This document shows positions 48,001 to 55,310 of a stretch of DNA of 64,000 bases, in pieces; within the stretch, counting starts at the first letter, position 1; the number at the start of each line of letters is the position of its first letter. Origin of the DNA: Blastobasis lacticolella (Eukaryota; Arthropoda; Insecta; Lepidoptera; Blastobasidae); NCBI GenBank assembly GCA_905147135.1, contig LR990050.1:4476501-4540500 (forward strand), given 5' to 3'. The notes beneath the pieces were generated by a model. It was not told the DNA's origin, did not search any database, and saw nothing but the letters and a program-made list of their open reading frames with translations. The position numbers and the translations under genes are program-made.

Positions 48001-48519
48001 GTTTCCGCGAGAAAACATAGCACAAAAATATGAAAAGTTAGTTTCCTTCACGGGTGAGACTGGCATTGCTCTGTGACATACCATAATCAAATATTACACA
48101 AAGTCGCGGGCAAAAGCTAGTACATACAAACATCAATAAATCTTAAGCTATTATACCTGCATCCCGCTGACTGGCCCCCCTTAACTTCCAGATTCTGCGT
48201 CCGTCTAAACATATCGCCTCAAAACCCCAGGTGCTTCGCTCTACACGTGCATCTTATGAAGACGGAATACGACGACTGTTTAGAATGGCCCTTCAATGGT
48301 CGCATATCCTTCGCAATGATCAACCAGTACAGTCCAGAGCTCACTCAACGGGACACCATGATGTCGAACTCTAGCCTTGTGGCCTTCAGGAAACCAGCCA
48401 CAGAGGTATGCGTCAGAGGATTCGGGTATACTGAGTATGCTCTAGTTACCGAAGTGATCAAGAATGGCTTTGTCAGAGATGATGTCCTGCTAATAAGGGT
48501 CCATATCAAGTGCGTATGA
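36072..48519 (+). CDS. TRAF6: TNF receptor-associated factor 6-like protein, copy 2 (7 exons, 418 aa)
   Basis: Tandem paralogue of 16097-23744 with the same architecture: RING E3, TRAF zinc fingers, coiled coil, TRAF-C/MATH. Exons: 36072-36116, 36494-36651, 38264-38385, 38723-38916, 39269-39423, 46464-46718, 48192-48519; all GT-AG with the same phases. All RING ligands (C39, C42, C54, H56, C59, C62, C73, D76) and TRAF zinc-finger ligands are kept. Against copy 1 there are about 23 substitutions and one extra codon (Val84, SMKVDIF). Differences cluster in exons 1-6 (I4R, Q47R, M50V, R70S, the W137-equivalent to R, and others); exon 7 has only two. No stop or frameshift, so it may be functional. 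Intron 3 holds a piggyBac relic, intron 5 a DIRS element ending about 15 bp before exon 6, intron 6 a Mutator-like MITE; these could affect splicing. A haplotypic assembly artefact is the main alternative. Confidence 0.9.
36866..38224 (-). mobile_element. Internally deleted piggyBac element in TRAF6 intron 3 (copy 2)
   Basis: Ends ccctagagt[a/g][g/c]tcgcg lie in inverted orientation and are bracketed by the TTAA target duplication at 36862-36865 and 38225-38228, the signature of piggyBac. Copy 1 has no element at the same intron position (ttacaggtaatcactg). At 1359 bp it is too short for an autonomous element and keeps only the C-terminal part of the transposase. Confidence 0.93.
37156..37880 (-). 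pseudogene. piggyBac transposase, C-terminal remnant
   Basis: On the minus strand the remnant reads [13 protein letters not shown], then after a shift [20 protein letters not shown], after another shift LLLSTLHDD, then [20 protein letters not shown] (third catalytic Asp in GGVD), an in-frame TGA at 37534-37536, and [20 protein letters not shown]. It ends with the Cys-rich zinc-binding tail ([21 protein letters not shown]) and a stop near 37156. The N-terminal half and the first two catalytic Asp residues are gone, so it cannot be active. Confidence 0.92.
39796..40455. mobile_element. MITE with long inverted ends and about 10-bp target duplication
   Basis: Both ends read inward as gacttaccaccc, then ggactgcgca, then gggcagagcgaga and catcgatagtcc, about 75 bp of imperfect inversion. 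It is flanked by gggcaaccca at 39786-39795 and 40456-40465; copy 1 has one such block (ggacaacccag near 19142). A single arm of this family lies inside the copy 1 MITE at 18890-18975. Confidence 0.78.
40690..40895. repeat. Single arm of the Mutator-like MITE family
   Basis: Matches the right arm of the element at 46767-47464 (gcgcaatggaattgtcgcac, gaaccatcgcgcattcaagc, gctttcggcattcgcacc, gtgtattac). Only one arm is present, so this is a fragment or solo end in intron 5 of copy 2. Confidence 0.75.
41353..41570. repeat. DIRS left terminal inverted repeat
   Basis: Contains an 18-bp perfect palindrome cgaacttcgcgaagttcg at the outer edge, then sequence complementary to the right terminus 46272-46446. 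Since genes read leftward, this is the 3' terminal repeat. Confidence 0.8.
41621..41733. repeat. DIRS internal complementary region
   Basis: 41621-41683 is the reverse complement of the left end (atatgatcaaacgaacttcg onward). It is fused without a gap to 41684-41733, the reverse complement of the right end (gaagcgacgaaatataat). The fusion point defines both element ends to within 2-3 bp. Confidence 0.82.
41837..42545 (-). pseudogene. DIRS tyrosine recombinase remnant
   Basis: Minus-strand blocks in family order: [20 protein letters not shown] and ATWNPRE (N-terminal hinge), [12 protein letters not shown] after a frameshift, [11 protein letters not shown] (region of the first catalytic Arg), [13 protein letters not shown], and a last open block ending [20 protein letters not shown], where the FAKYY segment carries the expected nucleophilic Tyr. 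The GC-rich stretch 41940-42035 encodes the Ala/Gly-rich helix before it. At least three frame breaks. Assignment is by motif order from family knowledge, without an alignment. Confidence 0.78.
42887..43105 (-). pseudogene. DIRS RNase H remnant
   Basis: Reads [20 protein letters not shown] followed by [10 protein letters not shown]. This is the RNase H block RVDNTTAxxYIN that follows the RT in DIRS and related elements. About 70 codons are open. It lies between the RT and recombinase remnants on the same strand. Confidence 0.8.
43613..44113 (-). pseudogene. DIRS reverse transcriptase, shortened, YLDE active site
   Basis: An open 166-codon block with [20 protein letters not shown], a palm block [20 protein letters not shown] and [11 protein letters not shown]. 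The normal YLDD box is YLDE, and the motif A segment carrying the first catalytic Asp has been deleted between HFKI and YRIS. It therefore cannot catalyse reverse transcription. Confidence 0.85.
44320..44770 (-). pseudogene. DIRS gag-like remnant
   Basis: On the minus strand an open block reads [20 protein letters not shown] and continues to [13 protein letters not shown], resembling the LSDAGRLL...LFG pattern of DIRS gag proteins. It is followed by an Ala/Arg/Pro-rich GC-rich tail. The position, first in the element, also fits. Weaker than the other domain calls. Confidence 0.55.
45431..46012. repeat. Array of nine hairpin-forming motifs in the DIRS leader
   Basis: Nine copies of a roughly 28-bp motif, centred on gttggttctcgaccaac and variants (ggttcacgacc, gttgactcacggccaac), followed by cc[t/a/c]cc[a/g][a/g]g. 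They start near 45445, 45488, 45530, 45570, 45618, 45655, 45836, 45893 and 45982. The core is a 6-bp stem with a 5-nt loop. It lies between the right terminal repeat and gag, so in the transcribed leader. Confidence 0.8.
46767..47464. mobile_element. Mutator-like MITE with about 200-bp TIRs and 9-bp target duplication
   Basis: The ends begin gggagtaatacacgggtgcg and continue inverted for roughly 200 bp (ccgaaagcacgaataacgat, gcgcgatggttcatttgtgc). Flanked by gggtagatg at 46758-46766 and 47465-47473. Copy 1, after removal of its own MITE, has a single gggtagatg here. Long TIRs plus a 9-bp duplication match Mutator-like elements; no transposase remains. Confidence 0.82.
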
Positions 48520-50126
48520 TATGAGGAGTGATTTTTTGTTCTTATTTTCTTCATTTTTTCTGATTCTTTAGTTTAGATCTATCTGATTTTGTAAATGTAC
48601 CCGATTCATAAGCAGTTAATTATGTGGTCAGAACTATTAGCTTTTGCTATAAAACGAAACCGAAACGAAATCTCAAGGAAAAAACATACTTTTTTATGAT
48701 ATTTTAGTATTACCGTGTTACTAAATACTAAGGTATAAAAAATTGGTAGGTGTTCTCGCCTTGTGCTCGCGATGTCAGGCTATATTTTGTATAACAGTGG
48801 TACATTCCGTATGACTCCGTGCACAATAAATGTAATATCTGGGTTCTTTTGCGTCCACATTCCACGAATCTCGCGTTTACTCCAATACTAAACCTTGTTA
48901 GTCCAAAGATAGGTATCGAACAAAGACATTATCGAAAGCGTACCATCGTGTCTTGTCTACTTACAGAGTGACACGCATTTATTTATAGAAATATTTTTAT
49001 AGACGTATCATAAAAGCTAGTGATTGTAATATAAATATTATCTATATTAGAGATTATTGAAATGAAAGCCATCCGTCCAAATTAATATTTTTAATTAAGA
49101 TTTTATGTATATGTACTTAAGTAAACGGAAATGAATTCATTATGTTTTATGTATAAAAATTGTATCCGTCCAGGTTAAGACTTGATCATATATTTATAGG
49201 GCCAGCAATTTAGTTAGAGAAATCGTCATTGGCGGAATATTATTTCCGATATTGCAGATTACATACTGTAAAAAAATAGTAAATGGTAAAATATAAGTTT
49301 GAAGGCTAAAAACATTGATCTACTACCAACCGGCTAAAAACCAAAAACTTTTATGTCAAATAAGAAGGTCAGTAATGAATATTCAATATTGTACCTACTG
49401 CTTGTGGGTACATTATTAATTAGGAAGTGCTAATTCTCAACAAATATAAAAACGTATTAAGATAGTATTATAATAGGAAGTAAGTAAACTAGTAAGTTTT
49501 ATGTTGATATTATTGGAACTCGACATTCCGTAGTAAATTATACGCATATGAGTATTTGTACCACAAGTATATTTAGTTTCATGTGCCTTACGAAATTGTT
49601 TTTACCTATTTTAATGTTCATGACATTATTGTTAGCTTGATTGTAGGTTGTATATTACGTTTATTGACATTATATTTTGCTGTTGTTATTAATGGTTTAT
49701 GAATATATCTTTTTTTTTAATAAAATAAAACTTTTATTAAAATACGAGTATGAACTTATTATTATCTTTGTCAGTGAATTAAAACGGCATTAGCACAACA
49801 TGTGTCTCCAGTAATGAAGAAGTAGGCGTAGTAGCTGCGAAACAAATCAATCATTATAAGCTTGCTGAACACCTATGCATAGAATCGAATTTATGTAGGT
49901 GCCTACGTAGTTAACTAGGTAAATGTCTTCGTTCTGGAGGCATGTCAAGGAATCAGGATTTTTATAAGGGCTCTCGGCTTGGTCCAACTCCAAGCCATCC
50001 TGAGTGTTTGCCTCTTCCACTTCAAGGTCAGACTATAATATAGATGAACAAAACGTTTGAAGTAATTCTGTAAATAGGTAATACAAAACATATCTACTTC
50101 TTTATTTATTATTCTTTCAAATCTTT

Positions 50127-50455
50127 GGGCGTGTGGTGTTCGGCGGAGTAGAATGGCTCTAACCCCTTACACTCATGGGTGTCGTACAAGGCGACTAATG
50201 TTTTTGAGGCAAAAGATCAAGAGTCTCTCCGTAGTCTGGAAAATGGGCAGCAGCATTTTCCATTGTTATATTTAAACACAAAGGGAGGCCTTTGCCCTGC
50301 AGTGGGACAGAAATGGCTAAAAATAACATAAAAATAAAATATTTAAACTGTGATCTCCAACCCGCCTGCCAAGCATGGAGATTATGGCAATAACCTCCCC
50401 TTTCATGGGCCCTAAGTCCTGCAGTGGACTGAGAAAAAGAACAGAAAAGAAAGTG
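50127..50455 (+). repeat. Dispersed SINE/LINE-tail repeat, copy 2
   Basis: Collinear with 7324-7580 (cgtgtggtgttcggcggagt, catgggtgtcgtacaaggcg, gcctgccaagcatggagatt, tcctgcagtggactgag). A nested piece aaagggaggcctttgccctg with cagtgggacagaaatgg interrupts the middle. Confidence 0.65.
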
Positions 50456-50510
50456 AAAGAGAACAGAGAAGAGTGGTGATTGCTCCACCGACAAGAGTTA
50501 TACTCTTAAA

Positions 50511-51183
50511 TATATGATGATGATGATCCTTTTAAACAAAGCCTTGTCATTAGAAGTTAACTTCGAGTATCTAAATTGCAAACTGTTAAATGTCCATGTT
50601 GGGCCTACTCCAATAACAGTTGGAGGCGCTCTACTCGAAATTGTTGTCGAACAGTCCAATTTCGAGAAAGCGGTAAAACGACGAATCCAACTCAGTTGGG
50701 TAGCACTCGGGAAGCTACGCCATATATTGTCCTCCCAATTACGACAGTGTCTCAAGACGAAGGTCTTTGACCAGTGTGTATTGCAGTGTATATGACCTAC
50801 GTAACAGAGACGTGGCCGTTCACTTAAGCCTTATAAGAAAATTCACTGTCACCCAAAGGGCAATGGAAAGGACTCTGCTCGGAGCCCCGTTGCGCGATCG
50901 AATCAGGAATGAGGAGGTCCGCAAGCGAACTAAAGTCACCGACATAGCCTGTAGGATTGCCAAGCTTAAGTGGCAGTGAGCAGGTCACATAGCTCGCAGA
51001 ACAGATGGCCGATGGGGCAGGAATGAGCTCGAGTGGCGAACAGGTACCGGAAAACGCAGCGTGGGTGGACCGACGACCTGGTAAAGATCGCAGGTACCAG
51101 TTGGGCGCGGAAGGCACAAGACCGGCCTTTGTGGAGATCTCTGGCAGGCAGAAACTCCGCCACGGAAGACTAGAAAAATGCAT
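50511..51183 (+). pseudogene. RTE/BovB-like LINE ORF2 C-terminus
   Basis: Blocks in order: FEYLNCKLLNVHVG then KAVKRRIQLSWVALGKLRHI and CLKTKVFDQCV, after a shift MTYVTETWP, KFTVTQRAMERTLLGAPLRD, RTKVTDIACRIAKLKWQ, GHIARRTDGRWGR, SVGGPTTW and PAFVEISGRQ. The typical C-terminal domain after the RT; the RT itself is absent. Broken by stops, for example after KLKWQ at 50980. Confidence 0.88.
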
Positions 51184-51634
51184 TATGATTTATGAACAAA
51201 AATATTTAAATTATGGGAGAAAGATCGAACATGCAGGTTGGCTTACAGGCTAGAAAAGTTTTATTTTCAAGAACAACGGACAGTCTAGTTTAAAACATTT
51301 AAGGCTATTAAACAAATAAACTAATCTTGAAAAAATTAGGGTGGTTGATCTACCGGTTTTTCACTTTCCTTTCTACCAATTTCTACTGATTTTTGGAACT
51401 TCATTAGGATTGGCAACACTGATTTGACGTTCATAAAAGTGTTTATTTATTTATTTATTTATAACCTCTTTGGCTCCTTGGATTTGTGTTTGTTTTCGGT
51501 TTTTCTCGACTCTCGTAGGTAAACATAATTTCACCCAGATAAATAGAAGTTTATTATTTTCGTATCTCTTATTGTGAGGAGCGTTGCGTGCTGATAAAAT
51601 TTTCTATTCACTTTGTGAAGAAAAGAAACCCACA
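51184..51634. promoter_or_regulatory. Upstream/5' UTR region of the MADF-BESS gene
   Basis: 450 bases between the RTE tail and the start codon, with a (TTTA)n run at 51440-51462. No TATA box at a defined position is identified. The region must hold the promoter if the gene is active; this is inference from position only. Confidence 0.3.
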
Positions 51635-52632
51635 ATGAATGACGAGTTGTTAATAGAGGCTGTGCGATTACATACCATATTGTACGACTTATCTCACCCC
51701 AAGTACATGGATTCCAAGTACAAAAACAATGTTTGGAATCAAATCGGAAAAAAGTTAAACTCCGAAGGCAAGTACCTTATTAATCTGTTAATTAATCTCA
51801 TATCTTCAATGTGAATGTGAAACCTAGGGAGACTTTTAGTTAAAACTCTCACCAGACCATTAGGCTCTTTGTTTGTATAGAAAGAATGAGAATAAGTTTT
51901 GTTTTTACTATCTTGTATGTAGTTCTCCTTTGATGGCTTTGCTCTATACATAATATACTCCATGAACAGTACCCTCTTCTATACAGTTTGTATAAAAACG
52001 AATGCTGAATAGAATTGTTATTTAAGCTATGATTATTTTTAATTTTATTTTCAGGATCAAAGTGCCGATTGCGCTGGTGTAACATACGAGACCAATACAG
52101 AAAAAGTGTTTTTAAAAGGAAAACAAAGAATGGACAAAAACAAGTAAAATTATACAAATATCATGAACAGATGACTTTTCTGAATCCATATTTTCAAGAT
52201 AGACCAAATAATACAAACTCAAGTTCCGCAGATGACAATGTAGAAGTTTATGATGCTGATGCTCAAGATTCCATATCAGTAGAATTAAAGCCAGAAACAT
52301 TGTGGATGGAAACTGTCCCAGTCGTTTCTCCTGAATCTCCCACAAATGCAACACCAGAACCGCTGTCCCCAAGGGCATCATTATCATCAACAATTACTTC
52401 TACACAAAGAGAAAATGATAACTGTCAGCCTAGAAGTAACGAAGCATTGCTGATGGAGTATGTTTTGAAACATACCCAAGTGAGGACTGAACATCCAATT
52501 GACAAATTTTTGGAGGGCATTTCACCTACTTTGAAATCATTGACACCATATTACCAGAATTTAGCAAAATCAGAGATTTTTGGAATTGTTCAGAAGTATG
52601 AGATTAAAATGTTAACACAATACAAGCCGTGA
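51635..52632 (+). CDS. MADF-BESS domain protein (2 exons, 236 aa)
   Basis: Adf-1-like DNA-binding family; such insect proteins bind DNA through MADF and contact partners or self-associate through BESS. Exons 51635-51767 and 52055-52632. MADF spans residues about 6-95: LLIEAVRLHTILYDLSHPKY, NNVWNQIGKKLNSEG, then across the splice SKCRLRWCNIRDQYRKSV and MTFLNPYF. A low-complexity Ser/Thr/Pro/Asp linker follows. The C-terminal BESS motif is IDKFLEGISPTLKSLTPYYQ plus KSEIFGIVQKYEIKML. The intron starts GC rather than GT (AG|GCAAGT); using the nearby GT would put exon 2 out of frame. Start chosen at the ATG before NDELLIEAV because MADF begins there. A candidate AATAAA lies at 52921. Flanked by LINE debris, but nothing suggests it belongs to a transposon. 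No specific orthologue named. Confidence 0.85.
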
Positions 52633-53200
52633 AGGCATGGAAAACAAAATAATATGAGGTTGAACCCAATATGATATGATGTGAATCTGTCATCATCACA
52701 CCAAACTCCCCGGATATTGTGGTGTCCAATGCGAACATTAGCCAACTTCCAAATGTTCCTAATGAAGAATGAGAACAAGGAGTAATCTGAATGGCTTGAG
52801 TTGAAAGACTACTAAGAATCTGAATTATCTGAATATGGTATCTTATCTAATGAGTATTTTTCATAATATGTTTAATGGGAAATCATAAAAAATTTAAAAT
52901 TCCTGTATAGTTTTATGAAGTTAATAAAGTTGTCTGGAAAACGAAAAAGAAGTACTCTATTATTTGGTACATTTTTTGTAAGTGATGATACAGCCTCAGA
53001 TGGAGTCTACTTAGAAACAGCCTAATCAATCTGTAAGGAGGCTGTATTTTTATATATATGATGTATATATGCTGATAAATACTATATGTATATGTATGTT
53101 TTTTTATGAGCAATAAAGTGTTTATCTATCTATCTATGTATGATGTGTGTATTAAATACATACTTATTATAAAATATATAAAAAAAATTGGTGTAATTTA
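52633..53200 (+). other. 3' UTR and downstream flank of the MADF-BESS gene
   Basis: AT-rich, with poly(A)-signal-like aataaa at 52921-52926 and again at 53112-53117. No other feature. Confidence 0.45.
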
Positions 53201-53224
53201 CGTACGTGAGTTCCCGCTAATTGA

Positions 53225-54870
53225 CCCAAGCTGCAGAGATTCGGGACTTAAGATCGAGGCTGATATCGCCGGACTCGTGCATCACGGATCCGAGTTCCTG
53301 TGCTGCCATTTCTTGAAAAATGCCGTTTTGTCCCTAACTGCTTCCTGCACTTCACTATTCCACCATCCTGTATCCATCAGCCGCCTTTCGACGTACCGAG
53401 TACTGTTCGTCCGAGTTTGAGGATAGATTTCTGATAGTGACACCAGAGCTCATTGGAGGTTTTGCCGTTTGCCTCCAATCCAGGCGTTCGGCTGCCTCCA
53501 TGAACTCCTGGCTCTTGCTGCTCAGAGTCCACCACTTAATAGACGGTACGCAGCGTTCTGCTGTAGGCCGTCTACTACTTACCCGGACGTCCATGACACG
53601 GGCGTAGCCAGGTTTTGAGGGGTTCAAGATCAAAACATAATTGTAATAAAAGTAACTGAAAATGAAAAATTGGCGAGCGAAATTTTTCCAATTTTGGCTC
53701 AATTGACTCGGGGTGAACATGATACCTAAATATAACAAAAACCAATGACTTGAGTGCGCAGCGAGCTCGGGACTTTTTGGTATTCCTACATATTGACTGT
53801 TTAAATCCGAATTAAGTACGCGGCGCGATTGGTGTGAATATTTAATAAATGAGTGAGCTCGATATTTTTTAATATTTGGTTAAAAAGAGCTGTAGCAAAC
53901 TTATTAAAGAAAACTAATGAATTAGCGAGCGTAACGAGCTCGAAAATTTCGGTATTTTGGCTATAAAATCTGGATTGATCACGCGGCGCAGGCGGTGTGA
54001 AATGATTTCGGGGGGGGTTGAAACCCCTGAACCCCCCCCTCACTACGCCTATGTTCCATGACAAGGACTCGGTGCTGTGCAATGAGGCACTGGGATACGG
54101 GACCGATGTCACGTCTTCGGATCAGCCGATAATTTATCTGTGATTGGTGCTTTTGTAAGTGATGAGGTCTTGGGGTCTTTCCTTGAAGAAGGTGTTGACT
54201 ACGGCCAAGTCAGCGGCCGAAGAGGTTCGGAGAATATCTTCTCCCTCACTGTTTCGCCTCAGCCAAAGCCCTCGTGCACCCGACTGAACTCCTCGCTCCT
54301 CTGGCCCACATGAACTACAACCTGTTCGGAGGATGGTATACGTCGCAGGGTATTTTCGAAAGTGTTCCACAAGGCAGTGTTTTCGGTTTCGGCGCAGCCG
54401 GACTGGGGCGCATAAGCGCTAATGAGGTTCGTTGTTATATCCTCAATTAGCGCCTTGATCACCATGAGTCGATCGCTCACCCTGTTCACCTCCAAATGCC
54501 GTTCCGGAACTCGTCGCCCACCACAATAGCGACCCCATTCCTCCCTTCTGCCGATACGGTGTACAAGAGCTTGTATCGCTGCCCGATTTCCCTAGACTTG
54601 GAGCCACGCCACCTCGTCTCCTAAATGCGGCGCCTGTGCATCAAGTCGGCCAGCTCTCGAGACCGGTCAGTCAGAGAACCGACGTTTAGGGTGGCGAAGC
54701 TGAGCTTCCTACTACTAGGCGCTAACTTCGTTAACCCTGTCCACGCGTGACAGGGTTGCCCTAGCCCACTTATCGCAGGTGTAGGGCGATGAGTCGCGCG
54801 TCGTTCAGCGGCGACGCCGTAGCATGGTGTTTGTTTCCAAGAGCGGACCATTTCATAATTATTTTTTTGC
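53225..54870 (-). pseudogene. RTE-type LINE endonuclease fragment, interrupted by a hAT-like MITE
   Basis: Minus-strand blocks: SFATLNVGSLTDRSRELADL (start of AP endonuclease), ETRWRGSKSREIGQRYKLLY, GRNGVAIVVGDEFRNG, SDRLMVIKALIEDITTNLIS, AYAPQSGCAETENTALW, then AQHRVLVM, the inserted MITE, DVRVSSRRP and IKWWTLSSKSQEFMEAAERL, ending WWNSEVQEAVRDKTAFFKKW. The RT domain is missing. Stops and shifts are present. Confidence 0.85.
53598..54054. mobile_element. hAT-like MITE with 8-bp target duplication inside the RTE fragment
   Basis: Ends ac[a/g][t/g][a/g]ggcgtag at both sides, with ggggttcaggggtttcaac and ggggttcaagatc next to them. Flanked by tccatgac at 53590-53597 and 54055-54062. Removing the element and one tccatgac restores the LINE frame HRVLVMDVRVSS, direct support for the boundaries. 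Confidence 0.85.
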
Positions 54871-55099
54871 GGTGTTTTGGCTTTTTATGTACGGCGACTA
54901 CCATTCGGCCCGCATAACCCGTTAGGGAAAAGCCGGTTCGCAAGAGCCTCGGCCGCCTGTCAGCAGGAGGACCGCGGGCAGGTGAGGTTGGCTTGGGCCC
55001 ATGAGATGGTGGTTGGGCCCCGTAACCCCCTTTTCTTGTTTTTCCGTTGTCCCCCGTTCGAGTGATAACACTTTGGGGACAACAAAGCCCCGTCCCCTC

Positions 55100-55310
55100 C
55101 CCAGACGTGCCAAAGGAGAAGATATCCGACGACACGCCGATCGAGTTGGACGTGGAGCCGGTGTCCCTTAACATACTCCCTTGTAACACTAATTTATCAT
55201 ATCGGAGTTCCACTGATAACCATTCTTGGATATCAACAGATAGCCTATACGTTTCCCCAAAATGTTTCGTTAATATTTGGAAAAGGCTGTAATCTGTGGA
55301 TGCCAAGGTG
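55100..55310 (-). pseudogene. Possible mariner-like transposase C-terminal scrap
   Basis: The minus strand reads LASTDYSLFQILTKHFGETY followed by VDIQEWLSVEL, resembling the mariner DYxLF...DIQxWL block that carries the third catalytic Asp. About 60 codons only, merging into the 5' region of the RTE fragment. Tentative. Confidence 0.45.

Larger units (their letters stand above)
32091..49808 (+). repeat. Segmental duplication, copy 2 (TRAF6 locus)
   Basis: Direct-repeat partner of 15044-25307, expanded to about 17.7 kb by copy-specific insertions: MITE 32660-33078, a repeat block 33152-34660, MITE 34750-35399, MITE 35416-35834, piggyBac relic 36866-38224, MITE 39796-40455, DIRS element 41353-46448 and Mutator-like MITE 46767-47464. 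Similarity ends near 49808, where copy 2 reads acatgtgtctccag and copy 1 diverges. Confidence 0.9.

Noticed and set aside
54770..55306. Single 178-codon minus-strand protein
   Set aside because: The frame fuses a mariner-like scrap to the 5' leader of an RTE element; it is a chance read-through across two repeats.
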